Positions 1 through 7,191 of a DNA stretch of 64,000 nucleotides are shown here, in pieces. The stretch spans positions 1-64,000 of the forward strand of contig JAJFFH010000067.1 of assembly GCA_021776735.1 (NCBI GenBank), in the 5' to 3' direction. Each line of letters begins with the position of its first letter. Position 1 is the first letter of the stretch. The notes under the pieces were generated by a model. It did not search any database. It saw nothing but the letters and a program-made list of their open reading frames with translations, and was not told where the DNA came from. Origin of the DNA: Planctomycetota bacterium (lineage in GTDB: Bacteria > Planctomycetota > PLA2). Made by a program: the position numbers and the translations under genes.

Positions 1-130
1 TGGTTACTTCGCTGCGCTGCTGCCCCATCCGCATCGCGATCGCGAACGGAACGGCAATGACCATCAGCGCCACCAGCGCCGTGATCACCGTCAGCAGAGC
101 TACGCCACGCTGGCGTCCCGACTGGTTCAT
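1..130 (-). CDS. GspK/PilX-like minor pilin, N-terminal fragment
   Basis: Only the first 43 codons lie in the window and the gene continues past its left edge. The start is the ATG at 130. The short basic leader ends in QRG and is followed by a long hydrophobic stretch (VALLTVITALVALMVIAV), which is the layout of a class III prepilin cleaved after Gly. The hydrophobic segment followed by a basic R-M-G-Q-Q-R stretch resembles GspK or PilX minor pilins, which cap or prime type II secretion pseudopili or type IV pili. It begins 17 bases after the FecR-domain anti-sigma gene, so it may be the third gene of a sigma/anti-sigma/pilin operon. The family is inferred from the N-terminus alone. Confidence 0.55.
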   Translation of the reverse strand, partial: MNQSGRQRGVALLTVITALVALMVIAVPFAIAMRMGQQRSEVT

Positions 131-147
131 CGTGTTCTTCACCTGAC

Positions 148-1590
148 TTACCTCCGAGAAGCCTCGGGCACCGGCTCACGGCCGGCCCAGAGGCTGTTCT
201 TGAGCTCGAAACGGGCGTCCGTGTCAACCGGACGCACCTTGATCCTTGCCAGACGGCCGCGGTTCAGCGAAGCCGTCAGTACCTTGCGTTTTGCGCTCTT
301 CGAAGAGAACGCGGAGAGGGGCACAGAGACGAGATGGCGGCCCGCGGACACAACTTTAGTCCGCACGGTCACCGCCTCGACCAATGCCGCACCAGAAGCC
401 GCTCGACCCGGCACGACCCCAGTCCGACCCGGCACAACCCGAGTCCGACCCGGCACGACACGGGTGACCTCGAACGCGGTGGCGCGATCGACATCCACCT
501 GCAAAACGAGAAAACGCGCCTGCGCGGATTCGCCGGCGGCGGTCACGGTCAATACGCGGGACCGGCCGTCACGCTGCCAGCGGTGGCGCGCGATCACGGT
601 CGTTCCCGGTTCGCCGCGGAAGTATCCGGGCGCAACTTCCGCCGTCTCGCTGCGGTACTCGTGCATGAGTGCATAAAACACCGGGTCGCACGACGCGTGG
701 GTTCGCTCCGTTGCTTGGCCCGGCGCCAGCACGACGCGTTCGTACGCGTTGACCGGCTCGCGCGTAGCGCCACGCGCTACCTCGAGCGAACCGCGGCTCA
801 CCGTAACCGTCACGCGCACGTCGCTGCCGCCGGCTCCGGCCGCGCGCACGCTCGCGCCCTCGACGCGCACGCCGAAGTGCGCCCGTCGAACGGCGATCAA
901 ATAGTCGCCGGCCCGAACCTGCCGCGGCGTCCCCGCGTCCACGACCGAGCACAAGACCGTGCCGCCGTGCACCACGAGCAGTTCGCCGTCGCGCGGATCA
1001 CCGATCTCGATCGTCCCGCCGGGCTGAAGCGCGATGCGCGTTTCGTCGGCGAGCGCAAAGGTCAGGCGCTCGTTCGGCCCGGCGCGAAGCGTGTCCCCCG
1101 CCCGGATCGTCAACTCGCGGGCGCGATTGGTCTCTACGATCGATCCGTCGGTGGCCAACGTGTAGCGCGCGAAGCCGTGCAGGGTCACATCGGGCCGGTG
1201 AGTCAACTGCACGATGCCGAACACGGTCAGGAACAAGACCGCCGCGGCCGCGGCCCACTGGCCCCAGCCCCACTCCGCAATACCCCGGGCGATGCCTCGA
1301 CCTTGGCGCCCGGCCTGGTCCGAGTCCACCGCAACCGGCACAAACTCCGAAAGCGGCGCGACCGGCGTCAAGGCGCAGAGCTGCTCCAAAAACTCGCCGG
1401 GCAGCGGTTCGCCCGCCGACACGCCGAACAGGTCATCCAGGCCCTGAAGCTCCTCGAATTCGCCCCGAATCACCGGATCGGCGTCGAGGGCCTGACGCAC
1501 GGCGTCCGCCTCGGTCTCGCTGACCTGGCCATCGACGTAACGTGAGAGGAGTTCAGAACTTACATTCATCGCAAAACCCGCCGAGGACAT
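148..1590 (-). CDS. FecR-domain anti-sigma factor, membrane protein
   Basis: This 480-residue protein probably holds the sigma factor encoded just upstream inactive at the membrane. Residues 10-50 resemble the cytoplasmic N-terminal helices of anti-sigma factors (SRYVDGQVSETEADAVRQAL region). There is one transmembrane helix at about 108-130 and a FecR-like domain at about 160-300. A 7-residue unit (RVVPGRT) is tandemly repeated near residues 385-405. The ATG at 1590 was chosen because AAGGA lies 5 bases upstream; the ATG at 1569 has no such site. The open frame could extend to 1656, but the extra residues look non-natural. Family knowledge: FecR domains sense envelope signals. The signal here is unknown. 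Confidence 0.8.
   Translation of the reverse strand: MSSAGFAMNVSSELLSRYVDGQVSETEADAVRQALDADPVIRGEFEELQGLDDLFGVSAGEPLPGEFLEQLCALTPVAPLSEFVPVAVDSDQAGRQGRGIARGIAEWGWGQWAAAAAVLFLTVFGIVQLTHRPDVTLHGFARYTLATDGSIVETNRARELTIRAGDTLRAGPNERLTFALADETRIALQPGGTIEIGDPRDGELLVVHGGTVLCSVVDAGTPRQVRAGDYLIAVRRAHFGVRVEGASVRAAGAGGSDVRVTVTVSRGSLEVARGATREPVNAYERVVLAPGQATERTHASCDPVFYALMHEYRSETAEVAPGYFRGEPGTTVIARHRWQRDGRSRVLTVTAAGESAQARFLVLQVDVDRATAFEVTRVVPGRTRVVPGRTGVVPGRAASGAALVEAVTVRTKVVSAGRHLVSVPLSAFSSKSAKRKVLTASLNRGRLARIKVRPVDTDARFELKNSLWAGREPVPEASRR
407..472 (-). repeat. 21-bp tandem repeat inside FecR gene
   Basis: About three in-frame 21-base units encode (R/G)VVPGR(T/A). Because the unit length is a multiple of three, copy-number change would preserve the reading frame. 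Confidence 0.7.
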
Positions 1591-1598
1591 CGCCGTCC
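1588..1598 (-). repeat. Copy of dispersed motif GGACGGCGATG
   Basis: This copy matches 11 bases (preceded by AA instead of AC) and sits exactly at the inferred start of the FecR gene: its ATG is the start codon and its AGGA may serve as part of the ribosome-binding site. Confidence 0.6.
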
Positions 1599-1721
1599 TT
1601 GGCTTTGGCAGGTATAGCCGCGCGTCTCGACCGGCGGGACGCGCATTCTGGCGCAAATCCCGCCCTGTTCCCAGCTTGGAACCGACGGTCCCAAAGAGAA
1701 TCAGGGGGCCAGGGGACGGGG

Positions 1722-2312
1722 TTAGAGCATGAGCGAAAGCAGGCCCTTGAGGTGCTGGAGGAGCTTTTTCTTGGCCCGGTGCAGGGTCTGACCCACCGAC
1801 GACTCGGGAATACCCATCAGCCCGGCGATCGCCCGGTAGTCCTTTTCCCGATAAAAGCGCAGGCGCAGGATTTCCGAGTCGCGCTCGGGCAGGGCGTCCA
1901 GAGCCCGCTGGACCGCCTCTTTTTCCTCGGCCGCCTCCGCCACCTGCTGGGGACCGGGTCCGAGGGCGTCAAGGTCGCCGAACTGGTCCAGGTCGGTCGG
2001 CCGCGGGCGGCGCTTGCGCAAGAGCCGATGGACCTCGGTCCGGGCGATCACTCCCAGGTAGGTCTTGACGGTGTAGGCCGGGTTGTAGTTGCGCAGCAGC
2101 CGGAAGTTGCGTCTGGTCAGCGCAAGCATGACGTCCTGCACGATGTCGCGGGTCTCGGCGTCGCCGCCGGGCCGCCCGTGCAACCGCAGGTACCGCCGCG
2201 CCAGGGCGTACAGCGTCGGCGCAAAACGCGTCACAAACTCGCGCCACGCGCCGGGCTCGCTGTCGATGCACCGGCGCAGGAATCGAAGGTCGTCGTCGTT
2301 GCGCGCCACCAA
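1722..2312 (-). CDS. ECF-type RNA polymerase sigma factor
   Basis: The protein has 196 residues, normal for an extracytoplasmic-function sigma factor. Region 2 spans about residues 20-95 (core-binding helix around DIVQDVMLALTR, then YNPAYTVKTYLGVIAR) and region 4 about 125-185 (ALDALPERDSEILRLRF, then the DNA-recognition helix near GIPESSVGQTLHRAKKKL). It lies upstream of, and is co-directional with, the FecR anti-sigma gene, the usual sigma/anti-sigma order. The first codons read TTG then GTG (2312 or 2309); no clear ribosome-binding site decides between them. Copies of the dispersed motif lie on both sides of the gene. Confidence 0.9.
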   Translation of the reverse strand: MVARNDDDLRFLRRCIDSEPGAWREFVTRFAPTLYALARRYLRLHGRPGGDAETRDIVQDVMLALTRRNFRLLRNYNPAYTVKTYLGVIARTEVHRLLRKRRPRPTDLDQFGDLDALGPGPQQVAEAAEEKEAVQRALDALPERDSEILRLRFYREKDYRAIAGLMGIPESSVGQTLHRAKKKLLQHLKGLLSLML

Positions 2313-2372
2313 AGGAGTCTATCGGTTTTTGTGGCGGCTTGTGGCGAGGAGACAGAATCCGGGCGGCAGCGT

Positions 2373-2385
2373 ACGGACGGCGATG
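2373..2385 (+). repeat. Copy of dispersed motif ACGGACGGCGATG
   Basis: Exact 13-base copy followed by TC. It lies between the ECF sigma gene and the downstream Tyr/Gly/Arg-rich protein gene. Confidence 0.85.
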
Positions 2386-2480
2386 TCTCCCGCACTCATG
2401 CCAGGGAAACTATGCGGCAGTAGCTCCCCGGACAAGCCCGGCGTTCCGCCCCGGACAGATTTCCCTCCGGTCCGCGCCCG

Positions 2481-2894
2481 TCAGTTCGACAAAAACCGAT
2501 TGCCCACCTGCTTGCTGCGCGGCTGCGGCAGCCCGTCCTTGTCGGCACCGTCGTTCGTGCCGTCGAAGACCGGGTCGTCCAGCGTCAGCACCGTCGTGAT
2601 CCGCGAGTAGATCGGCGAGAACGCGAGGTACGGCCGGTAATAGCGAGAGCCGTAGTACGTGTAGCCGCCGTGGTACCGCGGATAGTAGTACCGCCGGGTG
2701 CGGCAGCCGCCGTTGGTGCTGTGGCCGCGCCGGTAGGTGCGGTAGTAGCCGCGTCCGGAGTAGCGGCGGTGCGAGTACGAGTTGTAGCTACGGTGGCCCC
2801 CGTAGTGGCCGCGGTGGTGACTGCGCTGGCCGTAGCCGCACGGACCGGCAAACGACAGCGGCGCGAGAGCGAGGAGAACGATCAAGGCGCGCAT
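2481..2894 (-). CDS. Secreted Tyr/Gly/Arg/His-rich small protein
   Basis: This 137-residue protein has an N-terminal signal peptide (MRALIVLLALAPLSFAG). The middle third (about residues 20-90) is strongly biased to Tyr, Gly, Arg, His and Ser with many RYY and YGS-type triplets. The C-terminal third is ordinary and acidic (LTLDDPVFDGTND). I do not recognise a family. The composition resembles low-complexity, often cross-linked or adhesive, extracellular proteins, but that is only an analogy. The start is the ATG at 2894. It follows the ECF sigma gene on the same strand, so it could be a regulon member, without direct evidence. Confidence 0.65.
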   Translation of the reverse strand: MRALIVLLALAPLSFAGPCGYGQRSHHRGHYGGHRSYNSYSHRRYSGRGYYRTYRRGHSTNGGCRTRRYYYPRYHGGYTYYGSRYYRPYLAFSPIYSRITTVLTLDDPVFDGTNDGADKDGLPQPRSKQVGNRFLSN

Positions 2895-2928
2895 GACTTA
2901 TTAGACGCTGCGAATGCGACGGACACGG

Positions 2929-2953
2929 CGAAAATCCGCTTTGCGGATTTTCG
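2929..2953. terminator. Perfect 11-bp stem hairpin
   Basis: CGAAAATCCGC and GCGGATTTTCG form a perfect inverted repeat around a TTT loop. It lies between the split TIG-domain gene and the Tyr-rich protein gene. There is no long T-run, so it may be a terminator, a processing site or a member of a palindrome family. Confidence 0.5.
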
Positions 2954-3043
2954 TTAGTTCGCGGCTGCGCCGCCTCCCCGTCGCGGAACTACCCCAAGAC
3001 GGGCACCGAGTTTCAGGGGACGGACCTGACGGCAGCCAAGGCG

Positions 3044-3649
3044 TCAATCATCCACTACCACCGGGACATCGACCGCGGAAGCTCCGTCCTCCGGCAACGC
3101 GTTGTTTGCTCGAAGCGCCAAACGCACCGAGCCTGTCCCCGGCTGTGCCGGAACACTGATGCTGATCTCTGTCCCGCTCGCAAGCGTATAGGGCAAAACC
3201 GTTCGCACGCCGTCGGTACCGACAATCTCCAGATCCATGTTGGCCTCAAAGCCCTGTCCGTGGACCGCCACAGTACCGCCGGACTGCTCCACTACCGCCG
3301 GTTCGGTTTCAACGATCCAAGGCCGTGACGAGATCACGCGAGACCGCTCACCGAAAGTCGGTGGAACTGCATGTCGCACCTGAATCCACTCGCCAGCTAC
3401 CAGCGCAGCAGAGAGCGATACCGCAGTCCAGTCGACGCCCGCACCCGAGAGCGTAGCCCCGCCCATCATCGTAGTTTCGACGTGGTTCGCATCCAAACGC
3501 CAGACCTCAATCTGCAGGCCGGGAGTTCCGCGCACCTTGAGCGAGGTTGCGCCCGACATGGGCAGGCCGTAGATCTCAAACCTCTTCGCCCCGACATCCC
3601 CCGTATTCATCAGGTCAGCGACGCCGTCACTGTCTGAATCAACGAGCAC
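3044..3649 (-). CDS. TIG/IPT-domain part of a frameshifted secreted protein
   Basis: The open frame from the GTG at 3649 encodes 201 residues. It opens with an EF-hand-like Asp-rich segment (DSDSDGVADLMNTGD), followed by a beta-rich region and a C-terminal IPT/TIG-like Ig fold (about residues 110-200: WIVETEPAVVEQSGGTVAVHGQGF). It has no signal peptide. The frame reads without a stop upstream to an A7 run, where it meets the frame of the gene at 3610-4323, so this is very probably the C-terminal half of one secreted protein. The likely join reads KKTRSESLAQFDHVLVDSD. It may be a pseudogene, a sequence error or a true -1 slippage product. Confidence 0.6.
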   Translation of the reverse strand: MLVDSDSDGVADLMNTGDVGAKRFEIYGLPMSGATSLKVRGTPGLQIEVWRLDANHVETTMMGGATLSGAGVDWTAVSLSAALVAGEWIQVRHAVPPTFGERSRVISSRPWIVETEPAVVEQSGGTVAVHGQGFEANMDLEIVGTDGVRTVLPYTLASGTEISISVPAQPGTGSVRLALRANNALPEDGASAVDVPVVVDD

Positions 3650-4323
3650 ATGGTCGAACTGGGCCAGCGATTCCGACCGAGTTTTTTTACGAGGAAACCG
3701 TATGCCTTCTTGAGTCGCCTTCCGTACACGCCGATTGACCGCTTCTGCTTCGCAACGAGATCCGAGAACTCTTGACGCTCAGACTGAGGCACGTCGGGAT
3801 CGTCGAGGCCGTAATGCTCGTTCAACACGGCGAGTGAGTGCGCCTTCGCCGCTATCTCCTTATAGGCCCACCACGCTCTACCCCATGCCCGGCCGTTCAA
3901 GCCAAACCGCCTGTGGGCAACACGGTCACGTTGCCTCGCGTGATGCAGCTCTTCCGCCATCAGCCGTTTCCACCAAAAGGCCGAAAAAAAAGTGCCATCG
4001 GCCTTCGCGGCCTCGTCGGTATTGACGACGATCGTTCCCGACGAAGTCGAGTACGCATTGTAGGTCGAGGCCTGAGCTGACGACGTACCCCCTGGCTCCG
4101 GCTTGCAGTTCTTGATGGCTACGGCGTTCGAGATAGTGACCTTTCCTGCGTCTTTCAGTGGGGCACCGTTGGGGGCATCGAGTATCAGACACTCAATAGC
4201 AGCGCAAACCAGCGGCTCCACGAGTTTTCCCGCGGGCGTGTTGGCAGCCGATGCGGGATTGTGAACCGCCTCGGTCACACCACATAGACCGAGAAACGAA
4301 CAACAAAGGGCTAATCGACGCAT
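3610..4323 (-). CDS. Secreted protein with ELHHxxQ motif, 5' half of frameshifted gene
   Basis: The 237-residue frame starts at the ATG at 4323 with a signal peptide (MRRLALCCSFLGLCGVTEAV). A central segment MAEELHHARQRD resembles the ExxHHxxQ active-site helix of some metallo-hydrolases; no catalytic activity is established. The last ~30 residues (after KK in FLVKK) look out of frame, ending LIQTVTASLT. Shifting by -1 at the A7 run (3682-3688) joins this frame to the EF-hand/TIG frame at 3044-3649, giving a protein of about 420 residues. I do not recognise the family. Confidence 0.6.
   Translation of the reverse strand: MRRLALCCSFLGLCGVTEAVHNPASAANTPAGKLVEPLVCAAIECLILDAPNGAPLKDAGKVTISNAVAIKNCKPEPGGTSSAQASTYNAYSTSSGTIVVNTDEAAKADGTFFSAFWWKRLMAEELHHARQRDRVAHRRFGLNGRAWGRAWWAYKEIAAKAHSLAVLNEHYGLDDPDVPQSERQEFSDLVAKQKRSIGVYGRRLKKAYGFLVKKLGRNRWPSSTMCSLIQTVTASLT
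3682..3688 (-). other. A7 run, candidate frameshift site
   Basis: On the coding (minus) strand the sequence reads GTA AAA AAA CTC. Slipping one base back gives the frame that continues into the TIG domain with no stop. The heptamer A AAA AAA has the form of a -1 slippery site and is also a likely indel position. Confidence 0.55.
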
Positions 4324-4442
4324 GACGGAGTCCCTCCGAGCGACCTAGTGCGTCCACGATCGGCCTTGTAATCAGATTCGTCGTCTTGCAGAAAAGCGCC
4401 TCGTTCCGGGCATGTTCTGCGTCGCTGGCCCGTAGGGGGACG

Positions 4443-5753
4443 CTAGTTGCCCGAAATGGTCGGGGGCGGCGTGGGGATTTCGGGGGTGGACTTGGTCAAA
4501 AACAGCAGGGCGAAGCAGGTATCGACCTGATCGCTCCACCATCGCGTGTTTTGGCCGCCTTTGGGGCGCATGCGGTGAGAGCGGGGCCAGGAGCCGTCGT
4601 CGCGCTGATCGCCGACAAGGCGCACCGCACCCTCGTGGTACCAGTCGCGCCCGCCGATGAACTCGGTGCCGGCGACACGTCCCGCGCGCTCGAGTCCGTA
4701 GATCCAATAAAACGGCCAGTTGCCCGGCTGGCCCGGATTGTCGCGCAGTTCCCAGTTCAACTGGAGCCAGCCAAAACCCTCCCACATCGCACGCCGGATC
4801 TTGGCGTCCTTGCCGGCGGTCAGGCGAGGGTCCTTCTTGCCCAGGATCGTGCGGCCGATGCCGAGAACGGCGATGCCCGCCGAAGTCATCGATCCGCTGT
4901 ACGGGTACTTGATCTTTTTGGGCTTGCCGTCGACCAGAATCTCTTCGGTGCCCTCGAAGTAGCGCCAGCCCCGCGCGGGGATCGTCGTCGTCGTCTTGCG
5001 CGCACCCCCGTGCTTGTGCAGCTTCGGACTCAGGATGAACGGCACGCGCACACCTTTTTCTTGCTGCACGGCCAGCGTCCGGTCGATCATCCGGCTGATC
5101 ACGCCCTTGTCGACCTTGAGCCCCATGCGATGCGCGGACCACAGACCCAGCGCCGCGTATTGCGCGTTCGAAAGATCCTGGCCGCCGTGCGGGTAGCGCC
5201 AAAACCCCTGCCGATTCTGTTTGACCTGCAGCCAACGCACCAGCTCCTCGGCCATCTCCTTTTCCTTGGGACCGAGCTCGATCTTCTTCTTTTTCTGGCG
5301 CTTTTTCTTCTTGGACCCCGAGCGCTTTTTCTTCTTCTTGCCCTTCTTCGGGGCCGGTTCGGCGTGTGCCTGCGCGTCGAGAACCATCAGGCAGAGCCCG
5401 ACTTCGTAGGTATAGAGCTTGGTGCGGTGACGCTTGAACAGCGTGTGGAGCTGCCGCAGCGCTTTTTGGATGCGCTTGTCCTCGACATGCCCCACGGACT
5501 TGATGGCGGCCAGGGTTCCCAGGGCATGCATCCCGAGTTGGTAGGCAGCGCCATCGCCCTTCCGGAATGCGGCCGGGAATCGGCCCGTCGTGGCCTGTTG
5601 CTTGAACAGCCACTCGACCCCGCGCTCGATCGCCTGGTTGACCCCCTTGACGAACTCCGGGTCCTTTTTGGGATCCTCGTATTCGCCCTTCTTGGGAGCG
5701 GCCCCGGCAGCCGAAATCAGGAGGAGACAGCCACAAAGGATCCGACCAGCCAT
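4443..5753 (-). CDS. Secreted prenyltransferase/squalene-oxidase-repeat protein
   Basis: From the ATG at 5753 the protein has 436 residues with a signal peptide (MAGRILCGCLLLISAAGAA). The rest resembles the alpha/alpha toroid of terpenoid cyclase or prenyltransferase-repeat proteins, with recurrent GW, QN and DDGSW-type elements (QNRQGFWRYPHGG; GDQRDDGSWPRSHR; WWSDQVDTCFALLFL at the end). A Lys-rich linker (residues about 137-165, KKKKKR runs) interrupts the toroid. No cyclase DxDD motif is seen, so it is probably not a cyclase. Such secreted repeat proteins are common in planctomycetes. Upstream ATGs (to 5855) add a non-signal-like extension and were rejected. Function unknown. Confidence 0.75.
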   Translation of the reverse strand: MAGRILCGCLLLISAAGAAPKKGEYEDPKKDPEFVKGVNQAIERGVEWLFKQQATTGRFPAAFRKGDGAAYQLGMHALGTLAAIKSVGHVEDKRIQKALRQLHTLFKRHRTKLYTYEVGLCLMVLDAQAHAEPAPKKGKKKKKRSGSKKKKRQKKKKIELGPKEKEMAEELVRWLQVKQNRQGFWRYPHGGQDLSNAQYAALGLWSAHRMGLKVDKGVISRMIDRTLAVQQEKGVRVPFILSPKLHKHGGARKTTTTIPARGWRYFEGTEEILVDGKPKKIKYPYSGSMTSAGIAVLGIGRTILGKKDPRLTAGKDAKIRRAMWEGFGWLQLNWELRDNPGQPGNWPFYWIYGLERAGRVAGTEFIGGRDWYHEGAVRLVGDQRDDGSWPRSHRMRPKGGQNTRWWSDQVDTCFALLFLTKSTPEIPTPPPTISGN

Positions 5754-5886
5754 TCGGGCTCCGACCTGCGTATTACCGCAATGGATGGAGGCGGTCCGCC
5801 GGGACCGTCCGCCCGCCCGGATGTCAGGTGCTTTGGCACCGGGTGTTTTCGACACGATGTATTTTGTACCAAGGACCGTTCATCTG

Positions 5887-6564
5887 ATGGCGTCCGCTAA
5901 GTCGCTCTCCTTCCCCTTCGGGGCTGCCACTGGGGCCGCCACGGAGTCCAGCGCGACGCCCGAGGACCGCAGCGAGGAAAGAGCCCTCCTGCGCCGTGTC
6001 CAGGCGGGCGACCAGGACGCCTTCACCCAGGTGGTGAAAAAGCACTGGAAACGGGCGTTTTGGACCGCCTACGACGTGCTCTACGACCATGATGGGGCGC
6101 AGGACGTGGCCCAGGAGGCCTTCGTCAAGGTCTACCGGGCCATCCAGAGCTACGACCTCGGGCGGGATTTCGCCTCGTGGCTGTACCGGATCGTCTTGAA
6201 TCTCTCCATCGACCACAAGCGCCGCCGCGCCCGAGACAAGTCGATCCCGTCCGACAAGGTCGGAGAGATGGTCGATGCGCGCAAGGCCATCGTCGAGGAC
6301 GAGCACCAGGCGGCGACGGTCGAACGGGTCGAATTCGTGCTCCAGGCGATGCCGGAAAAGTACAGGGTGCCGCTCAAGATGAAGGATCTCGACGGGCTCT
6401 CGGTGGACGAGGTGGCCCGGATCCTTGATATCAGCTATTCGACCGTACGCTGGCGGCTCCACAAGGCGCGCGAGATGTTTCGCAAGCGCTGGCTCCGTCA
6501 GCTCCGGCGCGAAGAAGCGCCGGAATCGCCGGCGGGTGGCAACGAAACGGACCTTTCCCGATGA
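5887..6564 (+). CDS. ECF-type RNA polymerase sigma factor
   Basis: This 225-residue sigma factor carries region 2 at about residues 45-115 (DAFTQVVKKHWKRAFWTAYD, then QDVAQEAFVKVYRAIQSYDL) and region 4 at about 150-205 (LQAMPEKYRVPLKMKDLDGL; helix-turn-helix SVDEVARILDISYSTVRWRL). The ATG at 5887 follows AAGGA by about a dozen bases; ATG 5857 is an in-frame alternative. Its stop overlaps the start of the anti-sigma gene (ATGA, 6561-6564), so the two are translationally coupled. It is transcribed away from the prenyltransferase-repeat gene, the two starts being about 130 bases apart. Confidence 0.92.
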   Translation: MASAKSLSFPFGAATGAATESSATPEDRSEERALLRRVQAGDQDAFTQVVKKHWKRAFWTAYDVLYDHDGAQDVAQEAFVKVYRAIQSYDLGRDFASWLYRIVLNLSIDHKRRRARDKSIPSDKVGEMVDARKAIVEDEHQAATVERVEFVLQAMPEKYRVPLKMKDLDGLSVDEVARILDISYSTVRWRLHKAREMFRKRWLRQLRREEAPESPAGGNETDLSR

Positions 6565-7169
6565 ACCGGCCTCTTCGAACACTCCTTTACGACTATCTCG
6601 CGGGCGAACTCGACGAAGCCGGCCGCGCCGTAGTCGAAGATCGCCTGGCCCATGACGCTTCGGTGCGCGCAGAGTTCGACGAAATGCGCGCCGCCCAGGA
6701 AGCCCTCGGCACGCTGCGGGAACGCGTCGCGCCCCCGCCCCCCCTTGACCACATTCAGACGCGCATCAACCACGGTGACCTCGATCACGGCGGCTTTGAT
6801 CCGCGTCCGGCCCTTCCGCTCGACGGCGAGGGCACGCGCTTTTACCGCCGGCTGGCGCTCGCCGCGACCGTCCTGCTCGCCGTGACGGTCGGCCTCTGGT
6901 CATTCGACAAGCTCGGGAGCAACGGCTCGACCTCGCTGGACGCCGGCGCGACGGGACGAACCGGGAACACGCCGGTCCTGCGGAACCTCCATAGGCCCTC
7001 GCGGAATCTTCATCGAGTGGTGGAGTTCGGGCGCAATGAACACGGCATTTCGGCCGAGCGTTTCCTCCGCGAACTGGAGCGAGTCGGCATCCGGCCTTCC
7101 GAGATCAAGCCGTCCGATCTGGAATACTTCCCCGCGGGACATGTGCTTCCCATCGCGGCGGACGATTGA
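6561..7169 (+). CDS. Anti-sigma factor, single-pass membrane protein
   Basis: This 202-residue protein opens with the short helical N-terminus typical of anti-sigma factors (residues 1-55: LYDYLAGELDEAGRAVVEDR), followed by a Pro-rich linker and one transmembrane helix at about 98-114. The outer part (115-202) is not recognised. No zinc-binding HxxxCxxC is present, so this is not a ZAS-type anti-sigma. Overlap with the preceding sigma gene by ATGA strongly supports pairing. It is followed 22 bases later by the HtrA-like gene on the same strand. Confidence 0.8.
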   Translation: MNRPLRTLLYDYLAGELDEAGRAVVEDRLAHDASVRAEFDEMRAAQEALGTLRERVAPPPPLDHIQTRINHGDLDHGGFDPRPALPLDGEGTRFYRRLALAATVLLAVTVGLWSFDKLGSNGSTSLDAGATGRTGNTPVLRNLHRPSRNLHRVVEFGRNEHGISAERFLRELERVGIRPSEIKPSDLEYFPAGHVLPIAADD

Positions 7170-7191
7170 AGAGATAACGATCCACACTTCG

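Noticed and set aside
5830..5850. TGGCACC near the ECF sigma start as a sigma-54 site
   Set aside because: No TTGC at the right distance downstream.
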